NCBI RefSeq assembly: GCF_020544465.1
Contig: NZ_CP066126.1
Span: 3,100,001-3,164,000 of the forward strand
Length of the DNA: 64,000 nt
Reading direction: 5' to 3'
Source of the DNA: Chromobacterium rhizoryzae
GTDB taxonomy: Bacteria > Pseudomonadota > Gammaproteobacteria > Burkholderiales > Chromobacteriaceae
The notes beneath the pieces are model-generated. The model made no database searches. It had not been told where the DNA came from and saw only the letters and a list, made by a program, of their open reading frames with translations. Shown here one piece after another: positions 25,869-34,731 of this stretch (positions are counted from its first letter, which is position 1; every line of letters starts with the position of its first letter). Made by a program: the position numbers and the translations under genes.

Positions 25869-27208
25869 GATTTCAACACCACGAAGAGTTCAACCACCAC
25901 GCCCGGCAAAGACGCGGGCACATAGCAAGAGCACGCCTGCGCGGCCAGCATGCGCTGGAAGGCCGGATGGCCGGCGTCCAGAACGAAGTACAGGTTTTCC
26001 ATCCGCACCGGCAAGGCGGCGGGCAAACGCGGCGGCACGCTCAAAGGCACGCCGCCGGAAGCGGTGCTGACCACGGTCTCCACATCCTCCGGTGCGCCGA
26101 TCTTGCACACCGCCGGAAAACGCTCCAGCAACTGCGCCGGCGGCATATCCGCCCTCACCGACAGATAAAAGCCGCCCTGCTCGCCCAGCCTGGGATCAGC
26201 CAACTGGCCATGCCACATCGACGACTCCCCTTTCTGCAGAGGCACCGACACCACCTGGGAGGGGATCACCGTATCCAGGCAGCCCCTGATCCAGTCTTCC
26301 AGCCGCAGGAAACCCGGCCTGGCGTCTTCATGCCGGTAAGCGGGAATATCCGCCAGATCTTGCTGTAGCGAAAACGTGGACAGCATGCCGCACAACTGCG
26401 CCAACGCTCGGTGCAGCGTTTCCGGGTGGCTGGCCGGCGTCTGCCGCAAATGCGCCAGCACCGGCCAGGCGCTGTTCACGCAGTGCAAAAACCAGAATAG
26501 GCCCGCGTCCGACACTGAAAAATCCACCAAGCCGTGTCCGCGCTCGCGGCGGCGCTCCGACAACTGGCGGCTGCGCGCCAGCAGCATCTCCTCTATCCGC
26601 CCAAGCATGTCCAGCAAACCCGGCGCGGTGTCCAAACGCAGCGCCGGCGGCCAGAACGTCGCATCCCGCGTCCATCTTCCCTGACCGTTGCGGCTCAAAC
26701 GCAGCAAGGGGCAACAGACATAGTCCGCCCGCTCCTCAAACTCCAACAGCAAGCGCAAATTGCCGCGCTCCACCGCCAGCTCCGCCGGCGGGCCGTCGTA
26801 CAAGTCCTCCACTTCCAGGTATTCGCAACGTTGCCGCCTGGGCCGCGCCGGCGTCTCGCCTTCGCGCTCGCAATTGCCTCCCCCGGCCTCCCACAAAGGC
26901 AAGCCCAGAAAAACCTGCACGCTCAGCGCCTCGGCCGGCGCGGCAAAATCCCGCGCCGGCGGCAAGCGGTCCGCCTCGGCGCAGTCGACCACGGCGCCGT
27001 CCGGCAGGACCAAACGCAGTCTTTCCAGCTTCAGCTTGCCCAGGCTCAGCGCGGCCTCATCCCACTCCACCTCCCAACAGCCCCAAAAATAGGGCTGAGC
27101 CAAACGTCCGAACAAGGCCGCCAAATGGGAAAACCACAAGGACTGCTGCTGAAAATGCTGAGGGGACAATAAAGCGCCCTCCACCCACATCGGACGAAAA
27201 ACTTTCAT
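25865..27208 (-). CDS. tssK: T6SS baseplate protein TssK
   Basis: 447-aa baseplate component that links the baseplate to the TssJLM complex. Matches the family at the N-terminus (VEGALLSPQHFQQQ), WGCWEVEWDEAALSLGKL, DYVCCPLLRL, HCVNSAWPVLAHLRQ.., HPETLHRALAQLCGMLSTF and the C-terminal domain ending YVPASLPGVVVELFVVLK. Length as expected. First gene of the leftward unit, divergent from tssB across a ~500-bp AT-rich region. Confidence 0.94.
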   Translation of the reverse strand: MKVFRPMWVEGALLSPQHFQQQSLWFSHLAALFGRLAQPYFWGCWEVEWDEAALSLGKLKLERLRLVLPDGAVVDCAEADRLPPARDFAAPAEALSVQVFLGLPLWEAGGGNCEREGETPARPRRQRCEYLEVEDLYDGPPAELAVERGNLRLLLEFEERADYVCCPLLRLSRNGQGRWTRDATFWPPALRLDTAPGLLDMLGRIEEMLLARSRQLSERRRERGHGLVDFSVSDAGLFWFLHCVNSAWPVLAHLRQTPASHPETLHRALAQLCGMLSTFSLQQDLADIPAYRHEDARPGFLRLEDWIRGCLDTVIPSQVVSVPLQKGESSMWHGQLADPRLGEQGGFYLSVRADMPPAQLLERFPAVCKIGAPEDVETVVSTASGGVPLSVPPRLPAALPVRMENLYFVLDAGHPAFQRMLAAQACSCYVPASLPGVVVELFVVLKS

Positions 27209-27710
27209 GTGGACAACCTCTGATTAGGCTCTGAACAGCACGCCGCAACATTGAAAAACAGCGCACGGAGTTTTTGAAAATTCACAGCAAGCCAATCACA
27301 ATAAAAATCAAAAATAAATAACCAATAAAAACAAAAAACATTTTCAAAAATTAAACCATAAAATCAATCCCAAAAAACAAATAAACTATTTATGACATTG
27401 AAATCAACAAGGCACGAAACCATAAACATGGCGTATTCTAGCCACCAAACAAGCCACCCTGTCAACCCAACGACCATATTGCCTCAAACCCCATAATCTG
27501 GTTAACATTGAAAAATAAAACGAAACATACATAAATACAAAATCAAATAACGCAAGCTTGTTGACCTAAATAAAATAGGGAAAAACACAAAATATCCGCC
27601 AGATCGCGCATCGCCAAAAAACACGGCGACGACGCGAAATATGGCCAACCGCCCATTTGCCCGCATGGGAAATGGACATGCTTCAAACCTTGATCGCAGG
27701 AGGAAACACC
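27209..27710. promoter_or_regulatory. AT-rich divergent T6SS control region
   Basis: 502 bp with no gene, between tssK and tssB. It is far more AT-rich than its surroundings (long A-tracts from about 27280 to 27380 and again 27500-27600). Both T6SS units must start in or near it. This composition is typical of DNA bound and silenced by H-NS-type proteins. I looked for sigma-54 boxes (GG-N10-GC) and clear -35/-10 pairs and found none I would defend. The tssB ribosome site AGGAGG ends the region. Confidence 0.6.
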
Positions 27711-28217
27711 ATGGCTGAAAGCTTTCAAAATGAAGTGCCCGCCGCGCGGGTCAACATCAAGCTGGATCTGCATACCGGCGGAGCGCAGAAGAAAGTCGAA
27801 CTCCCGCTGAAACTGCTGGTGGCGGGGGACTACAGCCATGGCCAGGAACAGCGGCCTCTGGCGGAACGGGAAAAGGTGTCCATCGACAAAAACAACTTCG
27901 ACGCGGTACTGGCCGAACTCAACCCCAAGGCCAAGCTGGTGGTGGAAAACACGCTGGCCGGCGACGGTTCCGAAATGGCGGTGGAACTGGACTTCAAGGC
28001 CATGAAGGACTTTCACCCGGAACAGGTGGCGGCGCGGATTCCGGAACTGCGCGCGCTGCTGGCGATGCGCAATCTGCTGCGCGACCTCAAAGCCAATCTG
28101 CTGGACAACGCCTCCTTCCGCCGCGAGCTGGAAAAAATCCTGCGCGACGACTCCCTCTCCGCCAACCTGCGCAGCGAACTGGAACGCATCATCCCGCTCA
28201 GCCAAGCCGCCCACTAA
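27711..28217 (+). CDS. tssB: T6SS contractile sheath small subunit TssB (VipA)
   Basis: 168-aa sheath protein that pairs with TssC. Family markers: RVNIKLDLHTGGAQKKVELPLK is split by typical residues, LVAGDY, EREKVSIDKNNFDAVL, VELDFKAMKDFHPEQVA, IPELRALLAMRNLLRDLK. The ATG at 27711 has a strong AGGAGG 7 bp upstream and starts the protein MAESFQNEVP, which fits the family; an upstream ATG at 27657 would add 18 odd residues. tssC follows after 15 bp. First gene of the rightward unit. Confidence 0.96.
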   Translation: MAESFQNEVPAARVNIKLDLHTGGAQKKVELPLKLLVAGDYSHGQEQRPLAEREKVSIDKNNFDAVLAELNPKAKLVVENTLAGDGSEMAVELDFKAMKDFHPEQVAARIPELRALLAMRNLLRDLKANLLDNASFRRELEKILRDDSLSANLRSELERIIPLSQAAH

Positions 28218-28232
28218 ATCAGGAGCCCGCTC

Positions 28233-29765
28233 ATGTCGACCCAAAAACAACAGCAGCCCGAGGACACCATCGTGCTGGAGTCCCCGGCCAGCGTGTATGA
28301 ATCGCTATGCGCCAAGATCAACCTGTCCCCGGTGGCCAGCGCCCAGCCCATCGAGGCTTACCAAACCGCGGAAGCGATGTCGGACGCGCCGCTGGACGAG
28401 CGCATCGCCGTGGCGGTGAACGTATTCCTGAAAATGATTCAGGAATCCTCGCAAAAAGTGGACCGCCTGGACAAAAGCCTGCTGGACTTCCACATCGCCC
28501 GCATCGACGCGCAAATCAGCCGTCAGCTGGACGCGGTGATGCACAACCCGTCCTTCCAGCAAATCGAATCCGCCTGGCGCGGACTGCGTTTCCTGGTGGA
28601 CCGCACCGACTTCCGCAAAAACGTCAAGATCGAAGTGCTGGACGTCAGCAAGGAAGACCTGCGCAACGACTTTGACGACGCGCCGGAAGTGATTCAGAGC
28701 GGCCTGTACCAACACACCTACATCCAGGAATACGACACCCCCGGCGGCGAACCGATAGGCGCCATCATCTCCAACTACGAATTCGACCGCGGCCCGCAGG
28801 ACATCGCCCTGCTGCGCGACATCGCCAAAGTGTCCGCCGCCGCCCACATGCCCTTCATCGGCGCCGTGGGGCCGGCCTTCTTCGGCAAGGAGAGCATGGA
28901 CGAAGTCGCCGCCATCCAGGACGTGGCCAACTACTTCGACCGCTCGGAATACATCAAATGGCGCAGCTTCCGCGATAGCGACGACGCCCGCTACATCGGT
29001 CTCGCCTTGCCGCGCTTCCTGGCCCGCCTGCCTTACGGCCCCGACACCGTGCCGGTGCGCAGCTTCAACTACGCCGAAAACGTCAAAGGCCCGGACCATC
29101 AGCGCTACCTATGGACCAACGCCGGCTTCGCCTTTGCCGCCAATATGGTGCGCAGCTTCATCGGCAACGGCTGGTGCGTGCAAGTGCGCGGCCCGCAGGC
29201 CGGCGGCCTGGTGGAAGACTTGCCCATCCACCTGTACGACCTGGGCATAGGCAATCAGGTGAAGATCCCCACCGAAGTGCTGATACCGGAAACCCGCGAA
29301 TTCGAATTCGCCAACCTGGGCTTCATCCCGCTGTCCTTCTACAAAAACCGTGATTACGCCTGCTTTTTCTCCGCCAACTCCACGCAAAAACCGGCGCTGT
29401 ACGACACCAAGCAAGCCAGCGCCAACAGCCGCATCAACGCGCGGCTGCCCTACATCTTCCTGCTGTCGCGGCTGGCGCACTACCTGAAGCTGATCCAGCG
29501 CGAAAACATCGGCGCCACCAAGGACCGCCGTCTGCTGGAACTGGAACTCAACACCTGGATCAAGCTCCTGGTCACGGAGATGACCGACCCCAGCGACGAG
29601 CTGCAAGCCTCGCACCCGCTGCGCGACGCCCAGGTCGTCGTCGAAGATATCGAAGACAATCCGGGCTTCTTCAAGGTCAAGCTGTTCATCGTGCCGCACT
29701 TCCAGGTGGAAGGCCTGGACATCAACCTGTCCCTGGTCTCGCAAATGCCCAAGGCCAAGAACTAA
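28233..29765 (+). CDS. tssC: T6SS contractile sheath large subunit TssC (VipB)
   Basis: 510-aa sheath protein. Markers include SAWRGLRFLVDRTDFRKNVK, YIQEYDTPGGEPIGAIISNY, the EFDRGPQDIALLRDIA segment, PFIGAVGPAFFG, WRSFRDSDDARYIGLALPR, DLGIGNQVKIPTEVLIPETRE and LGFIPLSFYKNRDYACFFS. The C-terminus PHFQVEGLDINLSLVSQMPK is typical. Coupled to tssB by a 15-bp gap carrying AGGAG. Contraction with TssB drives the Hcp tube. Confidence 0.97.
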   Translation: MSTQKQQQPEDTIVLESPASVYESLCAKINLSPVASAQPIEAYQTAEAMSDAPLDERIAVAVNVFLKMIQESSQKVDRLDKSLLDFHIARIDAQISRQLDAVMHNPSFQQIESAWRGLRFLVDRTDFRKNVKIEVLDVSKEDLRNDFDDAPEVIQSGLYQHTYIQEYDTPGGEPIGAIISNYEFDRGPQDIALLRDIAKVSAAAHMPFIGAVGPAFFGKESMDEVAAIQDVANYFDRSEYIKWRSFRDSDDARYIGLALPRFLARLPYGPDTVPVRSFNYAENVKGPDHQRYLWTNAGFAFAANMVRSFIGNGWCVQVRGPQAGGLVEDLPIHLYDLGIGNQVKIPTEVLIPETREFEFANLGFIPLSFYKNRDYACFFSANSTQKPALYDTKQASANSRINARLPYIFLLSRLAHYLKLIQRENIGATKDRRLLELELNTWIKLLVTEMTDPSDELQASHPLRDAQVVVEDIEDNPGFFKVKLFIVPHFQVEGLDINLSLVSQMPKAKN

Positions 29766-29771
29766 GCGCTC

Positions 29772-29797
29772 CCTCGGGCCGCCTCCACGGCCCGAGG
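29772..29797 (+). other. Strong hairpin between tssC and vgrG
   Basis: Perfect 9-bp stem CCTCGGGCC / GGCCCGAGG with an 8-nt loop in the 57-bp gap after tssC. No T-run follows, so full termination is unlikely. It could lower transcription or protect the tssBC message, giving more sheath than spike. Inferred. Confidence 0.4.
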
Positions 29798-29822
29798 GGC
29801 AAGTCCACCTGGAGACTCCGCC

Positions 29823-32204
29823 ATGCCGCCGCAACAGTTTTATCACCTGAAGATCGCCGAACTGCCGGCCGAGCTGCTGTCGGTCGAATCCTTCACCCTG
29901 GACGAAACCCTGGGCCGGCCCTTCGCCGCCGACATCCGCTTCACCTCCGCCCAGCAAGACATCGACCTCGTCTCCCTGCTGGACCGCTACGCGCTGTTCT
30001 CCATCCACGGACCCCACCCGGACGCCGCCCTCTTTCCCGACACCCCGCCCCAACTGCTGCGCCGTTGGCGCGGCGTGGTCAGCCATGCCCAGCGCCTCAG
30101 CGCCAACCGCGACGAGGCGCTATATCAGGTCCGCGTCGAATCCCAGCTCGCCCGCCTGGCCGAAGGCCGCTTCTCCCGCATCTTCCAGCAGCAAACCGTA
30201 CCGGACATCATCGAAACCGTGCTGCGACGCCACGGCTATCGCGGCCATGAAGTCGCCTGGCGGCTGCGCCCCTTGTTCGGCCAAGACCCCAACCCCTATC
30301 CCAAGCTGGAGTTCGTCACCCAGTATCAGGAGTCCGATCTGGACTTCATCCATCGGCTGGCCGAGAAAGCCGGCCTCTATTACTACCTGCTCACCGAACC
30401 CGACAACGCCGCCTGGGAAACCATTGTCTTCGGCGACGACATCGACGCCTACGTCCGCACCGGCCGCGATCCCGCCCAGCCGCCCCAGGGCGGCGTCAAG
30501 CTCAAGCTCCGCCCCCAGGCCGGCATGGCCGACAACGAAGAAACCCTGAGCCGTTTCGAACTGGCCGCCCAGCCCATCCGCGCCCGCCTCCAGCGCAAGG
30601 ACTACAACTACCGCGACGCCAACCAGCCGCTGTTGGCCGAAGGCGGCCCGCCGGCCAAGACCCCCGGCGCCCGCGGCGTCGATTACCAGTGGGGCGAGCA
30701 TTACAAAAACCCGGAGCAGGGACTGCGCGCGGTGCTGATCGCCCAGCAGCGCGAGCATTGCCGCCAGTGGATCGCCGCCGGCGACGGCAACTGCCTGCAA
30801 GCCTTCGCCCCCGGCCAGATCTTCAAGCACGACGGCCCGGCGCTGGCTCCAGCCCCGGACGGCTGGCTGCTGGTCTCGGTCCAACACCAGGGCGGCCGCC
30901 GCGACGCCTACCGCAACGCCTTCACCGCCACCCCCGCCGACCGGCCCTATCGCCAGGAACGGCTGACCCCGGTGCCGCGCCTCTCCGGCGCGCTGCCGTC
31001 CCGCGTCGTCGCCCCGGAAAAAACCTATTACGGCGCTATCGACCTGCAAGGCCGCTACTGCGTGCGCCTGCCTTTCGATCTGGACGAATGGTCGCCCGGC
31101 GGCGACAGCCGCCCGCTGCGGCTGGCCCGGCCTTACGCCGGCCCGGAATACGGCCTGCACTTCCCGCTGCACCCAGGCACCGAGGTGCTGGTCAGCTTTG
31201 TGCTGGGCGATGTGGACCGGCCCTATATCAGCGGCTGCCTGCACAATTCCGAGCTCACCGACAGCAACCCCGGCGCGCACTGGGACAGCCGCAACCTGAT
31301 CCGCACCTGGGCCAACAACAAGCTGCGGCTGGAAGACCGCAAGGGCCAGGAGCACATCAAGCTGGCCACCGAGTTCGACAAGAGCCAGCTCAATCTGGGC
31401 CACGCCGTGGACGGCCAGCGCGCGCCGCGCGGCGAAGGCTTTGAACTCAGAACCGACGGCTGGGGCGCGCTGCGCGCCGCCAAGGGGCTGTTCCTCAGCA
31501 CCGACGCCCAACCCAAGGCGCGCGGCAAGCAACTGGACATGCAGGCGGCGCTGGATCAGTTGGACGCCGCCATGAACCAGGCGCGGGAACTGCTGCGCCT
31601 GGCCGGCGAGCACCGCAATCCCAAACCCATGCTGGACACCCTGCAAACCCTGCTAGACAACAGCAAGCAACTAGCCGGATCGGCGCTGTTGGCGCACGCG
31701 CCGGCCGGCATCGCCCACGCCACCCCCGCCTCCCTCCTCGCCAGCGCCGGCCAGGCCATCCACCTTCAGGCCGGCGACGACATCAATCTGGGCAGCGGCG
31801 AATCGCTGCACGCGGTGGCGGTCAAGGCCATCGCCCTGCTGGCGCAAAGCCAGGGCATGCGGCTGGTGGCCGGCCAGGGCAAGCTGCAACTGGAAGCCCA
31901 CGGCGACGCGCTGGACCTGAGCAGCGAAAAAAACATGACGCTGCAAACCGTCAACGGCCAACTACTGCTCAACGCCAAGAACGGCATCACCCTGGCCAGC
32001 GGCGGCGCCTTCATCCGCCTGCAAGACGGCAAGATCGACATCCACAGCCCCGGCGACCTCAAACTGCGCGGCGTCTACGACATGGCCCCGCCCGGCGGCC
32101 AGACCCTGCCCTTGCCGGAACTGCCGGCCTCGGTGTGCAAGGAATGCCTGCGCCTGGCCTTGGCGAACGCCAATCCGCTGGTCCCGCTGGAAACCGCCGC
32201 CTAG
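29823..32204 (+). CDS. tssI: T6SS spike protein VgrG (TssI)
   Basis: 793-aa trimeric spike. Gp27-like base (residues ~1-370; FVTQYQESDLDFIHRLAEKAGLYYY), Gp5-like OB fold and needle (VRLPFDLDEWSPGG, RPYAGPEYGLHFPLHPGTEVLVSF, DVDRPYISGCLHN), and a C-terminal DUF2345 beta-helix region (IHLQAGDDINLGSGESLHAVA to LKLRGVYDM). It ends in a short cysteine-containing tail (VCKECLRLALAN) that may bind cargo or adaptor. The adaptor gene DUF4123 and the Tle1 effector follow directly, so this VgrG most likely delivers Tle1. Ribosome site GGAG precedes the ATG. Confidence 0.95.
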   Translation: MPPQQFYHLKIAELPAELLSVESFTLDETLGRPFAADIRFTSAQQDIDLVSLLDRYALFSIHGPHPDAALFPDTPPQLLRRWRGVVSHAQRLSANRDEALYQVRVESQLARLAEGRFSRIFQQQTVPDIIETVLRRHGYRGHEVAWRLRPLFGQDPNPYPKLEFVTQYQESDLDFIHRLAEKAGLYYYLLTEPDNAAWETIVFGDDIDAYVRTGRDPAQPPQGGVKLKLRPQAGMADNEETLSRFELAAQPIRARLQRKDYNYRDANQPLLAEGGPPAKTPGARGVDYQWGEHYKNPEQGLRAVLIAQQREHCRQWIAAGDGNCLQAFAPGQIFKHDGPALAPAPDGWLLVSVQHQGGRRDAYRNAFTATPADRPYRQERLTPVPRLSGALPSRVVAPEKTYYGAIDLQGRYCVRLPFDLDEWSPGGDSRPLRLARPYAGPEYGLHFPLHPGTEVLVSFVLGDVDRPYISGCLHNSELTDSNPGAHWDSRNLIRTWANNKLRLEDRKGQEHIKLATEFDKSQLNLGHAVDGQRAPRGEGFELRTDGWGALRAAKGLFLSTDAQPKARGKQLDMQAALDQLDAAMNQARELLRLAGEHRNPKPMLDTLQTLLDNSKQLAGSALLAHAPAGIAHATPASLLASAGQAIHLQAGDDINLGSGESLHAVAVKAIALLAQSQGMRLVAGQGKLQLEAHGDALDLSSEKNMTLQTVNGQLLLNAKNGITLASGGAFIRLQDGKIDIHSPGDLKLRGVYDMAPPGGQTLPLPELPASVCKECLRLALANANPLVPLETAA

Positions 32205-32217
32205 GAAAGGAAGCGAC

Positions 32218-33015
32218 ATGACCGAACCTCACCACCGCTATCTCGACCAGATCAGCGCCGCCGCGGCGCAGCGGCGCTACGGCCATCTGGACCTGCTGCT
32301 GGACCCGGCCGCCGACGGCGACAACTGGCTCCGCCGCATCGCCATGATCCAGCCGCGGCTGGAATGCCTGCGCCTGTTCGACGACACCCCCTTTAGCGAT
32401 CTGCGGCAGGACTCGCCGCTGCTGGTGCGGGTGATGCTGTCGCAGCCCAGCCATTGCGACTGGCTGGACGGCTCTCTCAGCCTGCTGTGGTCGCAGCCAC
32501 AGTGGATCGTGCTGCTCAGCTCAAGCTCGCAACCGGCGCTGGCCGCCCACCTGCGCCGCTTCCTGACCGTCAAGCTGGACGACGGAGGCTTGACCCTGCT
32601 GCGCTATTACGACCCGCGCCTGCTGCGCATCGTGATCAACGCGCTGACGCCGACACAAGGCGCCGCGCTCGGCCAGCGCATTGATCTATGGCTCTGGCGC
32701 AATCGCGACGGCGCACTTGAGCGCTGGACCGCGCCCAGCGACCACCCCGCCCCACTACCCTCCAGCCACCAGCCGCTGCCACTGGACAGCACGCAGCGCG
32801 TACAGCTGGAGTCCTATGTGGAAGCCCATGCCAGCCTGATCCAACTGCTAAGCCTGGAGCCGGTACGCGCCACGCAATCTCAGGAACAACTACTCGATGA
32901 ACTGGCCCGGCTCAACCGGCAAGCCGATGTCGAAAGCCGCTGGAACAGCGTGGAACGCATGGAGTGGATCGCCCAGCAGTTGGCTGACCAAGCAAGCCTC
33001 CCACAGGAACAATGA
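32218..33015 (+). CDS. DUF4123 T6SS effector chaperone/adaptor (Tap/TEC)
   Basis: 265-aa cytosolic protein of the DUF4123 family, which loads an effector onto its cognate VgrG. Visible features: RYGHLDLLLDPAADG near the N-terminus, WLDGSLSLLWSQPQWIVLLSS, the LRRFLTVKLDDG segment and LRYYDPRLLRIVINALTP, the characteristic R(y/f)yDPR motif. It lies 13 bp after vgrG with a good AGGAAAGGAAG site, upstream of the Tle1 gene, the usual order vgrG-adaptor-immunity-effector. The cargo is inferred to be the Tle1 protein at 36252-38831. Confidence 0.9.
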   Translation: MTEPHHRYLDQISAAAAQRRYGHLDLLLDPAADGDNWLRRIAMIQPRLECLRLFDDTPFSDLRQDSPLLVRVMLSQPSHCDWLDGSLSLLWSQPQWIVLLSSSSQPALAAHLRRFLTVKLDDGGLTLLRYYDPRLLRIVINALTPTQGAALGQRIDLWLWRNRDGALERWTAPSDHPAPLPSSHQPLPLDSTQRVQLESYVEAHASLIQLLSLEPVRATQSQEQLLDELARLNRQADVESRWNSVERMEWIAQQLADQASLPQEQ

Positions 33016-33755
33016 TGATAACCAGCCGCCACCCCCTCACCAGCCTCCGCGCCCTGCTGGGCCGGCTCGCCTTGCTGACCCTGCTCGGCTTAAGCCTGGC
33101 TGGTTGCGTGATTCCCCTGGTGAAAGAACTCCCCACCAGCAAGGGCATCAATCCCAAAGAATTTGAGCGCGAACCCTATGGCCGCATGGTGATCTCTTTG
33201 CCCGAAGCATTCACTATTGAAAAAGCGACCTTCAGCTATCAGAGTAGCAGCGGCGCACTCCCCATCGTCTACCCTACCGGCCTCCCAAAGATCACGACGC
33301 CGATCCCGTTTCTTTTTGGCTGGGACTTCGCGCGGCCAGGCCCCAGCGGCCGCTTCGGCCCGCTTCCTGTCACCACCACAGCAAACGGCAACTTTGCGCT
33401 AACGCTACCCAAAATTAAAGGCCAGAACTTGAGCGCAATCTCCTTCTCCATCGCCCGCAAGGATGGCGAATATATCGAAGCGCCTCAGCTGTACCTCTCC
33501 TTCAGCAAGGGCGGCAGCGACACCTGCCGGGCAGCGGAATACCGACATGCCGCCAGATGCGAGCCCTTTAACCTACACGGACATGACGCCAATGGCCGCT
33601 TCGAACACACCGCCTTTCTGCTGCTGGACACTCCAAGCCTGTGTTTCCAGTTATTGCCAGCGACGGGACAGCGGTCCCCGTTTCAAGCCTCCTCCTCACG
33701 TCCTGCCGCCCACCAAGCGGATGGCCCTTGCGCGCAGGAAGAAACCAAGCCATGA
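33012..33755 (+). CDS. Putative lipoprotein of unknown function in T6SS effector module
   Basis: 247-aa predicted lipoprotein with a long n-region, hydrophobic core LLTLLGLSLAG and lipobox LAGC; residue +2 after Cys is Val, which does not give an inner-membrane retention signal. The mature part is rich in beta-type segments (RMVISLPEAFTIEKATFSYQ, NFALTLPKIKG, ISFSIARKDG) and contains four further cysteines (DTCRAAEY, ARCEPF, LCFQ, GPCAQ). I do not recognise the family. Its start overlaps the DUF4123 stop (ATGA), and its stop overlaps the next start (ATGA), so it is firmly part of the effector module. A periplasmic immunity or accessory role is possible. Confidence 0.6.
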   Translation: MMITSRHPLTSLRALLGRLALLTLLGLSLAGCVIPLVKELPTSKGINPKEFEREPYGRMVISLPEAFTIEKATFSYQSSSGALPIVYPTGLPKITTPIPFLFGWDFARPGPSGRFGPLPVTTTANGNFALTLPKIKGQNLSAISFSIARKDGEYIEAPQLYLSFSKGGSDTCRAAEYRHAARCEPFNLHGHDANGRFEHTAFLLLDTPSLCFQLLPATGQRSPFQASSSRPAAHQADGPCAQEETKP

Positions 33756-34306
33756 CACCGAAAACAAAACAACCACTCAGCACCACGACCCGCTCAGCGG
33801 TGTTGGCCCTGCCTATTCTGTTGGCACTCAGCCTACTAACACCGCTGGCCCATGCCACTGACAATCCGCCCGCCGCAAAGCCGATTGCGGCCAAGATCAC
33901 CGGCCAGAACCATACCCCGGCCATCATCAATCACTTTCGCGTCAATAAAACCGACGCCTCAAAGCTGTACCCGGGCGAGTCCGGAAACTCTCAAAGCTGC
34001 TGCGTGTACCTGCCGCCCCAATGGCAGCCAGGCCAAACCGTTACCATTGAATGGAAAAAAAACCTCAACCCGCCGCCCAATCCCACTCAGGAACCCAGGC
34101 ATCCTAATGAACCGCTGGATGAAGGCGATGCCGATAACTACTCGGTGCACCGCTCCGTCGTCGAAATTCCGCCTTATTCGCAGTTCAAGACTCTTCTGGT
34201 CCACTTCCTGCCCTGCAATCAAGTCAAAGTGGCCGCCAATAACACCATCCCCTATCCCTACAACTTCCCAAGACGGATGGAGGAACCCAAGACATGTCCC
34301 AAGTAA
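33752..34306 (+). CDS. DUF3304 protein, divergent copy (putative Tle1 immunity, copy 1)
   Basis: 184-aa exported protein. Signal peptide with core VLALPILLALSLL and cut near AHA. The mature part shows the DUF3304 pattern GQNHTPAIINHFRVN, SQSCCVYLPPQWQPGQTVTIEW, VEIP and VHFLPCNQV, ending EEPKTCPK. It is clearly related to, but much more diverged than, the two copies at 34732 and 35716. Its last 13 bases overlap the start of a truncated tle1 copy, the same arrangement as before the intact tle1. Periplasmic protection against the Tle1 phospholipase is inferred from position and repetition; no activity is shown by sequence alone. Confidence 0.75.
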   Translation: MTPKTKQPLSTTTRSAVLALPILLALSLLTPLAHATDNPPAAKPIAAKITGQNHTPAIINHFRVNKTDASKLYPGESGNSQSCCVYLPPQWQPGQTVTIEWKKNLNPPPNPTQEPRHPNEPLDEGDADNYSVHRSVVEIPPYSQFKTLLVHFLPCNQVKVAANNTIPYPYNFPRRMEEPKTCPK

Positions 34307-34605
34307 ATCAGCGTCCCGCGCCGGCAATGGTACAACTGCGCACCGAGCCCTTCCCCGACAACGGCCTGCTGCCGCTCAATTACCGGCAGCGGCTAAACAA
34401 TGAGCAGTTGAAGGAGCACGACCTCAGCGACGAGAAATACCGCCGCCGCAAGGCCGCCACCGAGGGCGGACGGGTCTATGCCTCGCCCACCTGCACCAAG
34501 AGCCTGGCTATTTCACTGTTCTTCGACAGCACCAATAATCACGAGGACTCCGATAGCCAGGCCAAGCCGCGCTCTACCTCCAATATCGCCCGGCTGCCCC
34601 ATGCC
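34294..34605 (+). pseudogene. Truncated tle1 5' end, copy 1
   Basis: The first ~104 codons match the N-terminus of the intact tle1 at 36252 with scattered changes (for example FFDSTNN for FFDGTNN, EHD for ERD). Homology stops after NIARLPHAV, before the GxSxG active site, and gives way to an inverted-repeat element. It retains the tle1 start ATG and the 13-bp overlap with the upstream DUF3304 gene. It has more substitutions than copy 2, so it is probably the older remnant. The frame stays open through the element and fuses to the next DUF3304 gene (to 35280). Confidence 0.85.
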
Positions 34606-34613
34606 GTTTTTGC

Positions 34614-34685
34614 CACGGAAACACACGGAAGGACATGGACAACCCCCACAAAGCCCGCACCGTGTTTTTCCCTGTGTTTCCGTGC
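34614..34685. repeat. Inverted-repeat element at tle1 truncation point, copy 1
   Basis: 72-bp element with arms CACGGAAACACACGGAA and, as reverse complement of the right end, CACGGAAACACAGGGAA; further CACGG-type words lie inside each arm. It could fold into an imperfect long hairpin. It sits exactly between the end of tle1 homology and the leader of the next DUF3304 gene, and an almost identical copy sits at the same place in the next unit. Confidence 0.75.
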
Positions 34686-34731
34686 TTACCAGCTTGTGCC
34701 GTTTCCCCTCACTGCAAGAAAGGAGTTGACC

